In this document: one piece after another, positions 29,190 through 40,019 of the stretch
Layout of the letters: every line of letters begins with the position of its first letter
Position numbering within the stretch: the first letter of the stretch is position 1
Assembly: GCF_021134715.1 (NCBI RefSeq)
Contig: NC_060019.1
Coordinates: 2,232,001-2,296,000 of the forward strand
Direction: 5' to 3'
Origin: Daphnia pulex
Lineage: Eukaryota > Arthropoda > Branchiopoda > Diplostraca > Daphniidae
DNA length: 64,000 nt
Notes under the pieces: model-generated
The model's database searches: none
The model's input: the letters and a program-made list of their open reading frames with translations, nothing else
What the model was told of the DNA's origin: nothing
Made by a program: the position numbers and the translations under genes

Positions 29190-29704
29190 GGACAATGTAT
29201 TTTTAGAAAGACTATCAAAAAAGCACATTTTGGTTTTTTGAAAAAGCCAAGCATTCATGTTTCTTGTGAAAATGAAATCTACATTATGACAATGTGAAGA
29301 TATTCGCAATGCTGTATCCGGAGGAAGTCAACAGAAAGCGGGAAATCAATGATGACTGTGGTTGTTGAAAAAGGTGCTATAACCCCGAAGAGACTTCTTC
29401 TGTAGCCAAACGTCAATGACTGTTGTTTTAGGGAAATGAGAAATGACTTGCTCTGGATGGGGAAGAATTCCATAAACACCGGAGGGGAATCTATATAGAT
29501 TACACCTGAACCTGGAACAGTAGCTCCGAACAGTGGAAGAACATCATGTGCGTGCACCCTACGCTGCAAATGTTCAGTAGATTTAACAGTCATCAGTTAA
29601 AGAAGCCATATCGCGAGTGTGCGCTCTTCATTGGACGCTTTAGTTGGTTAAAGAAGTCATGAGGCAAAGAAATTGAATTAAAACAACAGTAGTCATTCAC
29701 CATG

Positions 29705-29778
29705 CGCCCCTGGGTGGGATCGAACCACCAGCCTTCCGGTTAACAGCCGAACGCGCTAGCCAATTGCGCCACAAAGGC
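29705..29778 (-). tRNA. tRNA-Asn-GTT: tRNA-Asn(GTT), unit B3
   Basis: One acceptor C is T (GCCTTTG), giving a wobble pair. The same mark is on the Asn fragment at 30236-30274. Confidence 0.94.
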
Positions 29779-29883
29779 ATGCTGGTTGATTAACGACACA
29801 CTCGTCAAGATCAACAGGCAAACCAAACATTACCTTTTTTTAGTGTGGCCAACGCTAATAAAATGTTGCAGAAACATTGTGGG

Positions 29884-29956
29884 GCTTCCATAGTGTAGAG
29901 GTTATCACGTCGGCTTCACACGCTGAAGGTCCTCAGTTCGATCCTGAGTGGAAGCA
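29884..29956 (+). tRNA. tRNA-Val-CAC: tRNA-Val(CAC), unit B4
   Basis: Majority sequence. Confidence 0.97.
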
Positions 29957-30186
29957 TCAGTATAACGTTAGGAAAAAATAATCGTAGGAGAAAAGGAAAT
30001 GAAATGGAATTAATAACTTGTAATGTATCTTATCTTGATGACAACTAGACTAGAACAAGTAGACATCTGGAAACTACACACAGACAACCAACCAATCATA
30101 GTAAAAGTTATCTCACGGTTCCTGGAAAGGAAAAAATGTCGCCAATAAGACTTGGTTCATTACATTGGAATAGAGCGCAATAGTAA

Positions 30187-30235
30187 GCCTGGCTAGCTCA
30201 GTCGGTAGAGCATGAGACTTTTAATCTCAGGGTCG
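30187..30235 (+). pseudogene. tRNA-Lys(TTT) truncated after the variable loop
   Basis: The first 49 nt of a Lys gene with loop CTTTTAA, ending at GGGTCG. The T arm (B box) and acceptor 3' strand are gone. It is fused to the Asn fragment that follows. Confidence 0.92.
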
Positions 30236-30274
30236 TTAACAGCCGAACGCGCTAGCCAATTGCGCCACAAAGGC
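30236..30274 (-). pseudogene. tRNA-Asn(GTT) 5' fragment fused to truncated tRNA-Lys
   Basis: It starts at TTAACAGCC, the anticodon loop, and carries the rest of the 5' half including the A box. The break is at the same loop used as LINE target, with no LINE present. Val-AAC, the spacer frame and the Asn 3' half that should lie between have been lost (about 0.75 kb). Confidence 0.92.
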
Positions 30275-30379
30275 ATGCTGGTTGATTAACGACACACTCG
30301 TCAAGATCAACAGGCAAACCAAACATTACCTTTTTTTAGTGTGGCCAACGCTAATAAAATGTTGCAGAAACATTGTGGG

Positions 30380-30452
30380 GCTTCCATAGTGTAGAGGTTA
30401 TCACGTCGGCTTCACACGCTGAAGGTCCTCAGTTCGATCCTGAGTGGAAGCA
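30380..30452 (+). tRNA. tRNA-Val-CAC: tRNA-Val(CAC), unit B5
   Basis: Majority sequence. Confidence 0.97.
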
Positions 30453-30682
30453 TCAGTATAACGTTAGGAAAAAATAATCGTAGGAGAAAAGGAAATGAAA
30501 TGGAATTAATAACTTGTAATGTATCTTATCTTGATGACAACTAGACTAGAACAAGTAGACATCTGGAAACTACACACAGACAACCAACCAATCATAGTAA
30601 AAGTTATCTCACGGTTCCTGGAAAGGAAAAAATGTCGTCAATAAGACTTGGTTCATTACATTGGAATAGAGCGCAATAGTAA

Positions 30683-30755
30683 GCCTGGCTAGCTCAGTCG
30701 GTAGAGCATGAGACTCTTAATCTCAGGGTCGGGGGTTCGAGCCCCGCGTTGGGCG
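30683..30755 (+). tRNA. tRNA-Lys-CTT: tRNA-Lys(CTT), unit B5
   Basis: One T-stem mismatch (CCCGC), as in A2. Confidence 0.92.
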
Positions 30756-30852
30756 TCTTATATTTGCAAATAAATGCAGATGAAAGTTAGAAGTTGGGAG
30801 ACGATCGTTAGAATTTTGTAATCATTCCAGAATAATTCTATAGCGGATTGTA

Positions 30853-30925
30853 GTTTCCATAGTGTAGTGGTTATCACGTCGGCCTAACACGCTGAAGGTC
30901 CTCAGTTCGATCCTGGGTGGAAACA
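30853..30925 (+). tRNA. tRNA-Val-AAC: tRNA-Val(AAC), unit B5
   Basis: Majority sequence. Confidence 0.97.
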
Positions 30926-31443
30926 GAACAATGTATTTTTAGAAAGACTATCAAAAAAGCACATTTTGGTTTTTTGAAAAAGCCAAGCATTCATGTTTCT
31001 TGTGAAAATGAAATCTACATTATGACAATGTGAAGATATTCGCAATGCTGTATCCGGAGGAAGTCAACAGAAAGCGGGAAATCAATGATGACTGTGGTTG
31101 TTGAAAAAGGTGCTATAACCCCGAAGAGACTTCTTCTGTAGCCAAACGTCAATGACTGTTGTTTTAGGGAAATGAGAAATGACTTGCTCTGGATGGGGAA
31201 GAATTCCATAAACACCGGAGGGGAATCTATATAGATTACACCTGAACCTGGAACAGTAGCTCCGAACAGTGGAAGAACATCATGTGCGTGCACCCTACGC
31301 TGCAAATGTTCAGTAGATTTAACAGTCATCAGTTAAAGAAGCCATATCGCGAGTGTGCGCTCTTCATTGGACGCTTTAGTTGGTTAAAGGAGTCATGAGG
31401 CGAAGAAATTGAATTAAAACAACAGTAGTAGTCATTCACCATG

Positions 31444-31517
31444 CGCCCCTGGGTGGGATCGAACCACCAGCCTTCCGGTTAACAGCCGAACGCGCTACCC
31501 AATTGCGCCACAGAGGC
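31444..31517 (-). tRNA. tRNA-Asn-GTT: tRNA-Asn(GTT), unit B5
   Basis: One D-loop change (GGGTA for GGCTA on the tRNA strand), inside the A box region; the target loop is intact. Confidence 0.93.
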
Positions 31518-31622
31518 ATGCTGGTTGATTAACGACACACTCGTCAAGATCAACAGGCAAACCAAACATTACCTTTTTTTAGTGTGGCCAACGCTAATAA
31601 AATGTTGCAGAAACATTGTGGG

Positions 31623-31682
31623 GCTTCCATAGTGTAGAGGTTATCACGTCGGCTTCACACGCTGAAGGTCCTCAGTTCGATC
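31623..31682 (+). pseudogene. tRNA-Val(CAC) truncated in the T arm by LINE copy 3
   Basis: The first 60 nt are present up to GTTCGATC in the T loop, then the LINE poly-T begins. The last 13 nt (T stem 3' side and acceptor) are missing. Confidence 0.93.
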
Positions 31683-31993
31683 GTTTTTTTTTTTTTTTTT
31701 TATATTTAAACGATTTATTGTCACAATTAAAATTTAAATTTCTTTACAGATACTTGGGGCATTTACGAGATTTGTGACATAAGTGACTTGCTGTGGCCAA
31801 GGAGAAACATTACAAACAGAAAAAGAAAACATTTCGAGACGGAAATGAAAGAGGACAAATGATTTTAGTAAAAAATGTGGAATTTAACAATACGACATCT
31901 GGGGGGGGGGATCCAAGAAATAATAGTTGTAATGAGAGAACAATGTTGTATAAAGGTAAGAAGAAATATGTTGAGAATTTTGAGAGGGAATAT

Positions 31994-34900
31994 TTATGGA
32001 TTAGAAGGTGACATCTGGGGAGAATTTTTTGAATGAAGGAGGCTTGACCAGAGAGACTGTATTTCATTGATGGCTGGGGTGAGGTTTTGGCTGCGGGCGG
32101 TCCAGACGGTGATGATGTAGGATTGGATGAGGGCCAGTATTTTCTCTTTATTGGGGCCATTTCCAATGTCTCCATTTATTGTTGATTTGAGTGGTTTTTG
32201 ACATCCAAGTTTCGTTAGTTGAATTCGAAGCCATAAACTGATGTGGACTTTCTCAGAACAGAGTAACATAAGATGGTCGTCAGTTTCTTGGTCGCCATTG
32301 CATAGAGGACATTGGTCATTTCTAGAAAGTCTGAGGCTTGTGAGGCGCATTTTGGTAGGGAGCTGATTATGGTTGAAATCCCAGACCAGTTCAGCGTTTC
32401 TTCCTTTCATTTTGGCCACCCAACGCCAGATGGAAGCCCAGTCGAGGTCTGGTTTCGCAACTTCGGTTCTCCCTGGTTGCCCAAGGTTAGCGATCAGGTG
32501 ATTGTAGGTGGCGCGGTGATTGGATACGGTTGACGATGTGAAGATGCCAGCTTTAAGTAGATCGGTGATGGTTGAAAGTGCGGTGGTGAAGTATGGATGT
32601 GATGAATGGGTTGCATTAAATCTGGGCTGGGTGATTTGTTGAAGGAGATTCTTGAGGTGTGGACCCAACCAATAAACGGCTGCAGCTCTCTCAATAGCCT
32701 CGGGATGGATTAAAGATTTAAAGATTTGACGGGTGAAAAGGGATTGGAAGAATTGAAAAAGTAAGGTGACTCCAAGTCCACCTTGGAGTCGGGGGCGGAT
32801 CAAAACATTTAGGGCTGGGTGCTCTCTTCTTTGTGCCCAAAGAAATTTGTTGCATTTTTGTTGGAGGAGAAGGGCTTGGGTTTTGTTGCAAGGGAGTACA
32901 TGAGCTATATGAACAAGTTGTGATAAGACATGTTGTTTGATGAATAGGGCGCGACCATAAAAAGTGAAATGACGGTGTGTGTTTGTGATAAGAATATTTT
33001 GTATGATGTTGAACTGTCTTTGCCAATTGTCTCTTACTGTTGTTTTTATTTCAGAAGAAAAAGTAATTCCAAGAATTTTCAAATTGTCTACTTAAGTTAT
33101 CCAATCATGTGGCCAAGTACGTTTAGGATGAGTTTGATTGAAATTGCTTCTACGTGGGATCGAACTCCTAACCTCAGGACTCCCAGCCGACGCCGCTACC
33201 GTCTGCGCTACTACGGCCTGTGGATATTGATTTAAGGTCCAAGTGCCTAGACCAAGTAATTTTGTCTTCCCCTTGTTAATACGTGCATTTGTCCAGGCAC
33301 AAAATTCTAGAATAATCTCGCATGCACGACGTACATCTTTCATTGATGAGACAAAAACTACTAGATCATCTACATATGCACGAACTTTGATGCGTTTTCC
33401 GTAGTGTTCAATTCCGTCAATACCCCTAGACAAGCAAACTAAAAGCGGTTCAATATAGAGGGCAAACAGATGGACTGACAGAGGGCACCCCTGTCGCACG
33501 GATTGTGCATTGTCCACAGTACCGACTATGTCATTACCGTTCAATGGGCATAGTTCAGTTATACTGTACAGCGTTTTCAACCAATCAACAAAGAGGGGGG
33601 GATAGCCCATGGCAGTCATTACTTCCCACAGAACGTCTCGATTGACAAGGTCATATGCTTTCTCTAAATCGTACGCGAGAATGGCGGCCGGTTTGAGAGA
33701 AGATACCTCTTTTGATTTACGACCTGTATTATCAATGACATCTCGGATTAAACACAAGCTGTCAAAGATATAGCGGCCGGGTACACCACCTTTTTGATGT
33801 GAGTCTAGAGAGTTTTGAAGAGATTTTCTCAGACGAAAAGCCAATACTGACGCGATTAACTTATAATCGGTATTTAACAAAGAGATTGGTCGGTAATCGG
33901 TGATTTTACTCGGTGATGGGATTTTTGGGACTAATCTTATAGCTGCCCTTCCCTGCGACGGCTGGAGTTTTCTTTTTTCGAGGACGCAATTCATCATTTC
34001 CAGAAAATGAACACCAATAACATCCCAAAATTTTATATAAAACTCAAAAGGAATGCCATCTGTACCTTGGGCCTTGTTCTTTTTAGTTGCCTTAAGGGCG
34101 ATGTTAATTTCATCTACTGTGAACGGATCTACAAGAAAGTTGCCACTCTCCGGGATCGAACCTAGTACTCCTCGATTCAACGCTTGAGCGTTTAACGACT
34201 GAGCTACCACTGATACACCCGAATCGTTTTTAGTGGGTTTTGTACGGGTAAGTGCACCTCTAATCCCTTCTAGAAATTTTCCAGCTAATTGGGTATTGGG
34301 GGAGGGCTGGTTCTGAAAAATTCTACTAAAGTGTTCAATTATTTCTTGATTAATCTGCTCAGGTTGGGTAATTTTACAGTTATCATTAGTTTTGAGCTGA
34401 GTGATCAGAGACTTCTGGAAATTGCTCGTTGACTTGTTCATATGAAAGGAGATGGCTCTTCTTCGGCTATACTTTGAACGCGTGAACGTATTGCAAATCC
34501 CCTCAATGCTTCTCGCTCCCAGGCTAGAAACTCACGTTTCAACTCCATGTAACGCGCATGATTGAAATTTACATTGTTCACGGTTTCTTTTAGTTGATGT
34601 TGGAGTAATTTCCTTTTGACTCTCTGATCACAGATTCTCTTTTTACAATAGTTCATTGATAATCGCCTGAGGCTAGGTTTGAAAATAATCTCCCACCAAT
34701 GATCTACGTTTTCAATACGGGATGGGTGTTTTCTTCAATAAAGACATGCACCAAGTTTATATATTCTTCTTCCTCAAGAATTGATGAGTTAAGTTTCCAT
34801 AAATTCCTTGACTTGTTCCTCACTACACTAGGAGGGGTGGTGCTGTTTATATACTCTACGATTGGTCTGTGATCCCCGAGTGGTAAGTCGTGCAAATGGA

Positions 34901-35525
34901 TATCAGAAAATTTTACGTGATGGTGGCAATAAATTCGGTCCAATCTAGCCTGGCTAGCCGCACAATTGTACGTCCAACAAGGTTCATTTTTCCGAATTTC
35001 TCTCCAGACATCTGTTAATGAAAGGGCTTTTACTAAATCTCGGAGGGGTTCTAGTAATGCTAGTCTAATTTTAGGTGGTGTTGTCTTGCTACTTTTACGG
35101 TCATCGATCTCGTCAACGGCATTAAAATCTCCCAATATAATTGCTGGTGCCTTATACTGGGCAACATAAGCCGGAATAGTTTGCCGGAGGAAAGAATCTC
35201 TATAACTTTTATTTTGGTCACCAGATGGGGCGTAAATACACACGAAAGCAAGACCCTTTACTTCCATGGCTATCAGCCTCCCCTCCGGTTCAAACAAAAT
35301 GTTTTTGGCGCTCAGCCCGTGTCGTACTAGGATGGCTGTCCCATGTTGTCTAGGACCGAGATTTGTGTGCATCTGGTAATGTTTAGTAAATACGGTGCTA
35401 GAGTGAAATACTACTTCTTGCAAACATATAATATCAAGTTTATTATGTAAAAAGAAATTGAGTATTATTTGAAGTTTGTCAGGTGACGATATTCTGTTGA
35501 TATTATATGTCGCGATGTTAGTCAT
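31994..35525 (-). pseudogene. LINE ORF2, copy 3, three breaks
   Basis: Same domain order as copy 1. The breaks are an 8-bp deletion near 34730 (after the APE domain), loss of one T near 34448, and a CAA-to-TAA stop near 33090 between the tRNA-like segment and RT motif E (LKILGITF). The YVDD region itself is intact. KAQGTDG replaces KAPGTDG. Confidence 0.9.
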
Positions 35526-35527
35526 GA

Positions 35528-37072
35528 TTAATATTTAAATTTGGGTTTAGAGGGTTGGGTTTTGTTATCGTGGGCTTTTTTCCTTCTAACGGCCTCCATT
35601 GCTTTGAGAGTTTTATCTACTATGGGGGTTGATGGAGTGCCGAGGGGGACGCCCAAGGACTCCTGAGTCTCACTCACATGACTAGCCTCCTGGCTATCAA
35701 GTGGCCGTTGTCCTGGCTGAATACTCCCACCAGAAAAAGAAATGTCTTCATCAGGATTTGAAATCGAAACCACTTCGGTTGCATCCATCTCTTCAACCAC
35801 CTCGTTATCCATCTGATCTATCGTGGATGGAATAGATGGTACTCCAGGTGAGATTGGAGCGGGTGGAACATCGTTCCCCCCAGAGAGGGCGGGAAAAGAA
35901 TTAATGTCCGCACCCGGTATCGAAACTGGAACCTCTCGAGTCGGAGACCCGAGTTCAACCAACTGAGCTACACCAGATACAATTTCCTCAGCTACCTCGC
36001 CCGAGCCAGAGGAAGAGGCAGTACGACTCCTCTTTTTTGATTGTTTTTGTTGGTCACGGAATTCCCTCGTCTGTTTCATTTTCTTTTTCTTGACCAATTT
36101 GGACGCAACAGACGAACCTACACAGTTGGTGTCTTCAGCGTCAGCATCGGTGTCAGAAGAAGATTCAGTTCCATCGGGTTTCGAAATCTGATCCTCTGGA
36201 GCTCCATCAAGAACGACAACAGTCGACGTCGTTGGCCTCTGGGCTAACTCGGGGAATGTATCAGCGTCAACAGTTGGAGCAATTGGCATTTGCCCGCCAC
36301 CAATCGGGCCTGTCTCCTGGGGCTTCCTAACAGTTGTCCTAACTGGGCCACGATTTGTTAGTAATACACTGCTATAGCTACGTGTTCCAATGGGGCCTTT
36401 TGAAATGGTGCTGGGGTTTGTTAAACTACGGGGTTGCTTGGGGCAATTAGCTAAGACATGGGTGGGAGAATCACACATGCGGCATGTGTGCATTTGCCCT
36501 GCATAAGACACCATTATTGGTTCCTTGTAGCTTCCAAAGGTGATATAAGACGGAATGCTCTTGTGGATTTCCATATCCACGTTGACAATTCCAGTCTTTA
36601 TCCCGTTCCACCTTGGGAGCGATCTATCCTGATACGTGTCCCAAAAAATCCGAGAAATCACTCCATACTCACGCAATCTCTTGTTTAGCAGGCTTAGGTC
36701 ATCATCGAATTTGAAATGTTGAATTCTAACGCGTACAAGGTTAACTGACCTATCTCTCACTCTAATTTTGACCTCCTTGCCACTAATGACTACTGATTCT
36801 TTAGCACTAAATTTATTCAAAAATTCAATATGGTCATTGACGGTCTTGAACCCAATTCGGAAAACGCAAATAGCTCGTCCTGGTAGGCGAGAAACTGCAT
36901 CAAAGATGCTATCAGATTCATTACTGTCGTGCTCGAAACATTCGTAGAACTCATGCCTGGTCACTTCAGTATTACCAAAAGAGATTTCGGCAGTACGTGG
37001 CCAGACGTCTGGGGATTCCGATCCCATTTTACCCACAATAACAGGGGCAAAAGGACGGGGAGAAAAATGCAA
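35528..37072 (-). CDS. LINE ORF1, copy 3, intact (514 aa)
   Basis: Open throughout with the CCHC knuckle, basic stretch and tRNA-like VAQ/SIP segment, nearly identical to copy 1 (for example KQPRS for KKPRS). Internal conserved ATG at 37027. The ORF1 stop and ORF2 ATG have the same two-base gap. Confidence 0.9.
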   Translation of the reverse strand: MHFSPRPFAPVIVGKMGSESPDVWPRTAEISFGNTEVTRHEFYECFEHDSNESDSIFDAVSRLPGRAICVFRIGFKTVNDHIEFLNKFSAKESVVISGKEVKIRVRDRSVNLVRVRIQHFKFDDDLSLLNKRLREYGVISRIFWDTYQDRSLPRWNGIKTGIVNVDMEIHKSIPSYITFGSYKEPIMVSYAGQMHTCRMCDSPTHVLANCPKQPRSLTNPSTISKGPIGTRSYSSVLLTNRGPVRTTVRKPQETGPIGGGQMPIAPTVDADTFPELAQRPTTSTVVVLDGAPEDQISKPDGTESSSDTDADAEDTNCVGSSVASKLVKKKKMKQTREFRDQQKQSKKRSRTASSSGSGEVAEEIVSGVAQLVELGSPTREVPVSIPGADINSFPALSGGNDVPPAPISPGVPSIPSTIDQMDNEVVEEMDATEVVSISNPDEDISFSGGSIQPGQRPLDSQEASHVSETQESLGVPLGTPSTPIVDKTLKAMEAVRRKKAHDNKTQPSKPKFKY

Positions 37073-37229
37073 AAATAGGGAACAAAACCAAAATGGCGCT
37101 CAACAAACAACAAGGGAAACAGGACACACAAGCAACAATACAACAGAAGAGAAACAAAAAAAAGAACAAATAGTTTTTTGACTCACAGCAAGATGTCACA
37201 CTTGGGAGCTCAGCTATACACGTTTAGTC

Positions 37230-37265
37230 ACAGCCGAACGCGCTAGCCAATTGCGCCACAGAGGC
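37230..37265 (-). pseudogene. tRNA-Asn(GTT) 5' half next to LINE copy 3
   Basis: Standard LINE 5' junction at ACAGCC; A box intact. No matching 3' half lies on the other side of the element. Confidence 0.92.
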
Positions 37266-37370
37266 ATGCTGGTTGATTAAAGACACACTCGTCAAGATCA
37301 ACAGGCAAACCAAACATTACCTTTTTTTAGTGTGGCCAACGCTAATAAAATGTTGCAGAAACATTGTGGG

Positions 37371-37443
37371 GCTTCCATAGTGTAGAGGTTATCACGTCCG
37401 CTTCACACGCTGAAGGTCCTCAGTTCGATCCTGAGTGGAAGCA
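37371..37443 (+). tRNA. tRNA-Val-CAC: tRNA-Val(CAC), unit C1
   Basis: Anticodon stem TCCGC/GCTGA with one mismatch, as in A1 and A3. Confidence 0.9.
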
Positions 37444-37673
37444 TCAGTATAACGTTAGGAAAAAATAATCGTAGGAGAAAAGGAAATGAAATGGAATTAA
37501 TAACTTGTAATGTATCTTATCTTGATGACAACTAGACTAGAACAAGTAGACATCTGGAAACTACACACAGACAACCAACCAATCATAGTAAAAGTTATCT
37601 CACGGTTCCTGGAAAGGAAAAAATGTCGTCAATAAGACTTGGTTCATTACATTGGAATAGAGCGCAATAGTAA

Positions 37674-37746
37674 GCCTGGCTAGCTCAGTCGGTAGAGCAT
37701 GAGACTCTTAATCTCAGGGTCGGGGGTTCGAGCCCCCCGTTGGGCG
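37674..37746 (+). tRNA. tRNA-Lys-CTT: tRNA-Lys(CTT), unit C1
   Basis: Majority sequence, GTCAAGTC spacer. Confidence 0.97.
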
Positions 37747-37848
37747 TCAAGTCATATATTTGCAAATAAATGCAGATGAAAGTTAGAAGTTGGGAGACGA
37801 TCGTTAGAATTTTGTAATCATTCCAGAATAATTCTATAGCGGATTGTA

Positions 37849-37921
37849 GTTTCCATAGTGTAGTGGTTATCACGTCGGCCTAACACGCTGAAGGTCCTCA
37901 GTTCGATCCTGGGTGGAAACA
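37849..37921 (+). tRNA. tRNA-Val-AAC: tRNA-Val(AAC), unit C1
   Basis: Majority sequence. Confidence 0.97.
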
Positions 37922-38439
37922 GGACAATGTATTTTTAGAAAGACTATCAAAAAAGCACATTTTGGTTTTTTGAAAAAGCCAAGCATTCATGTTTCTTGTG
38001 AAAATGAAATCTACATTATGACAATGTGAAGATATTCGCAATGCTGTATCCGGAGGAAGTCAACAGAAAGCGGGAAATCAATGATGACTGTGGTTGTTGA
38101 AAAAGGTGCTATAACCCCGAAGAGACTTCTTCTGTAGCCAAACGTCAAACGTGACTGTTGTTTTAGGGAAATGAGAAATGACTTGCTCTGGATGGGGAAG
38201 AATTCCATAAACACCGGAGGGGAATCTATATAGATTACACCTGAACCTGGAACAGTAGCTCCGAACAGTGGAAGAACATCATGTGCGTGCACCCTACGCT
38301 GCAAATGTTCAGTAGATTTAACAGTCATCAGTTAAAGAAGCCATATCGCGAGTGTGCGCTCTTCATTGGACGCTTTAGTTGGTTAAAGGAGTCATGAGGC
38401 GAAGAAATTGAATTAAAACAACAGTAGTCATTCACCATG

Positions 38440-38513
38440 CGCCCCTGGGTGGGATCGAACCACCAGCCTTCCGGTTAACAGCCGAACGCGCTAGCCAATT
38501 GCGCCACAGAGGC
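38440..38513 (-). tRNA. tRNA-Asn-GTT: tRNA-Asn(GTT), unit C1
   Basis: Majority sequence, intact. Confidence 0.97.
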
Positions 38514-38618
38514 ATGCTGGTTGATTAACGACACACTCGTCAAGATCAACAGGCAAACCGAACATTACCTTTTTTTAGTGTGGCCAACGCTAATAAAATG
38601 TTGCAGAAACATTGTGGG

Positions 38619-38691
38619 GCTTCCATAGTGTAGAGGTTATCACGTCGGCTTCACACGCTGAAGGTCCTCAGTTCGATCCTGAGGGAAAGCA
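38619..38691 (+). tRNA. tRNA-Val-CAC: tRNA-Val(CAC), unit C2, damaged acceptor
   Basis: The 3' acceptor strand reads GGAAAGC instead of TGGAAGC, breaking two pairs with GCTTCCA; the rest is majority. Function is doubtful. Confidence 0.75.
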
Positions 38692-38921
38692 TCAGTATAA
38701 CGTTAGGAAAAAATAATCGTAGGAGAAAAGGAAATGAAATGGAATTAATAACTTGTAATGTATCTTATCTTGATGACAACTAGACTAGAACAAGTAGACA
38801 TCTGGAAACTACACACTGACAACCAACCAATCATAGTAAAAGTTATCTCACGGTTCCTGGAAAGGAAAAAATGTCGTCAATAAGACTTGGTTCATTACAT
38901 TGGAATAGAGCGCAAAAGTAA

Positions 38922-38994
38922 GCCTGGCTAGCTCAGTCGGTAGAGCATGAGACTCTTAATCTCAGGGTCGGGGGTTCGAGCCCCCCGTTGGGCG
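38922..38994 (+). tRNA. tRNA-Lys-CTT: tRNA-Lys(CTT), unit C2
   Basis: Majority sequence; start of the 8.05-kb repeat. Confidence 0.97.
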
Positions 38995-39091
38995 TCATAT
39001 ATTTGCAAATAAATGCAGATGAAAGTTAGAAGCTGGGAGACGATCGTTAGAATTTTGTAATCATTCCAGAATAATTCTATAGCGGATTGTA

Positions 39092-39164
39092 GTTTCCATA
39101 GTGTAGTGGTTATCACGTCGGCCTTACACGCTGAAGGTCCTCAGTTCGATCCTGGGTGGAAACA
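39092..39164 (+). tRNA. tRNA-Val-TAC: tRNA-Val(TAC), unit C2
   Basis: The loop CTTACAC gives TAC. It is duplicated at 47145 by the higher-order repeat. Confidence 0.95.
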
Positions 39165-39679
39165 GGACAATGTATTTTTAGAAAGACTATCAAAAAAGCA
39201 CATTTTGGTTTTTTGAAAAAGCCAAGCATTCATGTTTCTTGTGAAAATGAAATCTACATTATGACAATGTGAAGATATTCGCAATGCTGTATCCGGAGGA
39301 AGTCAACAGAAAGCGGGAAATCAATGATGACTGTGGTTGTTGAAAAAGGTGCTATAACCCCGAAGAGACTTCTTCTGTAGCCAAACGTCAATGACTGTTG
39401 TTTTAGGGAAATGAGAAATGACTTGCTCTGGATGGGGAAGAATTCCATAAACACCGGAGGGGAATCTATATAGATTACACCTGAACCTGGAACAGTAGCT
39501 CCGAACAGTGGAAGAACATCATGTGCGTGCACCCTACGCTGCAAATGTTCAGTAGATTTAACAGTCATCAGTTAAAGAAGCCATATCGCGAGTGTGCGCT
39601 CTTCATTGGACGCTTTAGTTGGTTAAAGGAGTCATGAGGCGAAGAAATTGAATTAAAACAACAGTAGTCATTCACCATG

Positions 39680-39716
39680 CGCCCCTGGGTGGGATCGAAC
39701 CACCAGCCTTCCGGTT
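39680..39716 (-). pseudogene. tRNA-Asn(GTT) 3' half, cut by LINE copy 4
   Basis: Ends at CCGGTT followed by the poly-T tract of the LINE; partner half at 45264-45299. Confidence 0.93.
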
Positions 39717-40019
39717 TTTTTTTTTTTAATATTTAAACGATTTATTGTCACAATTAAAATTTAAATTTCTTTACAGATACTTGGGGCATTTACGAGATTT
39801 GTGACATAAGTGACTTGCTGTGGCCAAGGAGAAACATTACAAACAGAAAAAGAAAACATTTCGAGACGGAAATGAAAGAGGACAAATGATTTTAGTAAAA
39901 AATGTGGAATTTAACAATACGACATCTGGGGGGGGGATCCAAGAAATAATAGTTGTAATGAGAGAACAATGTTGTATAAAGGTAAGAAGAAATCTGTTGA
40001 GAATTTTGAGAGAGAATAT

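Larger units (their letters stand above)
24778..31682. repeat. tRNA gene array, block B: five units plus a truncated sixth
   Basis: Same unit as block A. B2 has the long post-Lys spacer (GTCTATATTTGCAATATATTGC). B3 is split by the 1.2-kb TIR element at 27848-29062. B4 is truncated: its Lys gene is fused directly to an Asn 5' fragment at 30235/30236. B6 ends in a Val-CAC gene cut by LINE copy 3. Confidence 0.94.
31683..37229 (-). mobile_element. LINE copy 3 (subfamily A), atypical 3' junction
   Basis: A full-length copy whose 5' end is fused to the tRNA-Asn 5' half as usual (37230). Its poly-A end, about 18 T on the + strand after one G, is fused to the T arm of a tRNA-Val(CAC) gene. The ~201 bp from the Asn loop to that Val site occur on both sides (31482-31682 and 37230-37430) but differ at several bases, so this is not a fresh duplication. 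AATAAA is present (31714-31719 on the + strand as TTTATT). ORF1 is open and ORF2 has three breaks. Confidence 0.92.
37230..39716. repeat. tRNA gene array, block C: two units
   Basis: C1 carries the TCCGC Val-CAC variant, the GTCAAGTC spacer and the 105-codon frame, like the unit right of LINE copy 1. C2 carries Val-TAC and an Asn gene cut by LINE copy 4. Confidence 0.93.

Noticed and set aside
31482-31682. 201-bp repeats around LINE copy 3 as an ordinary target-site duplication
   Set aside because: The two copies differ at several bases and match different array units, so recombination between units explains them better.
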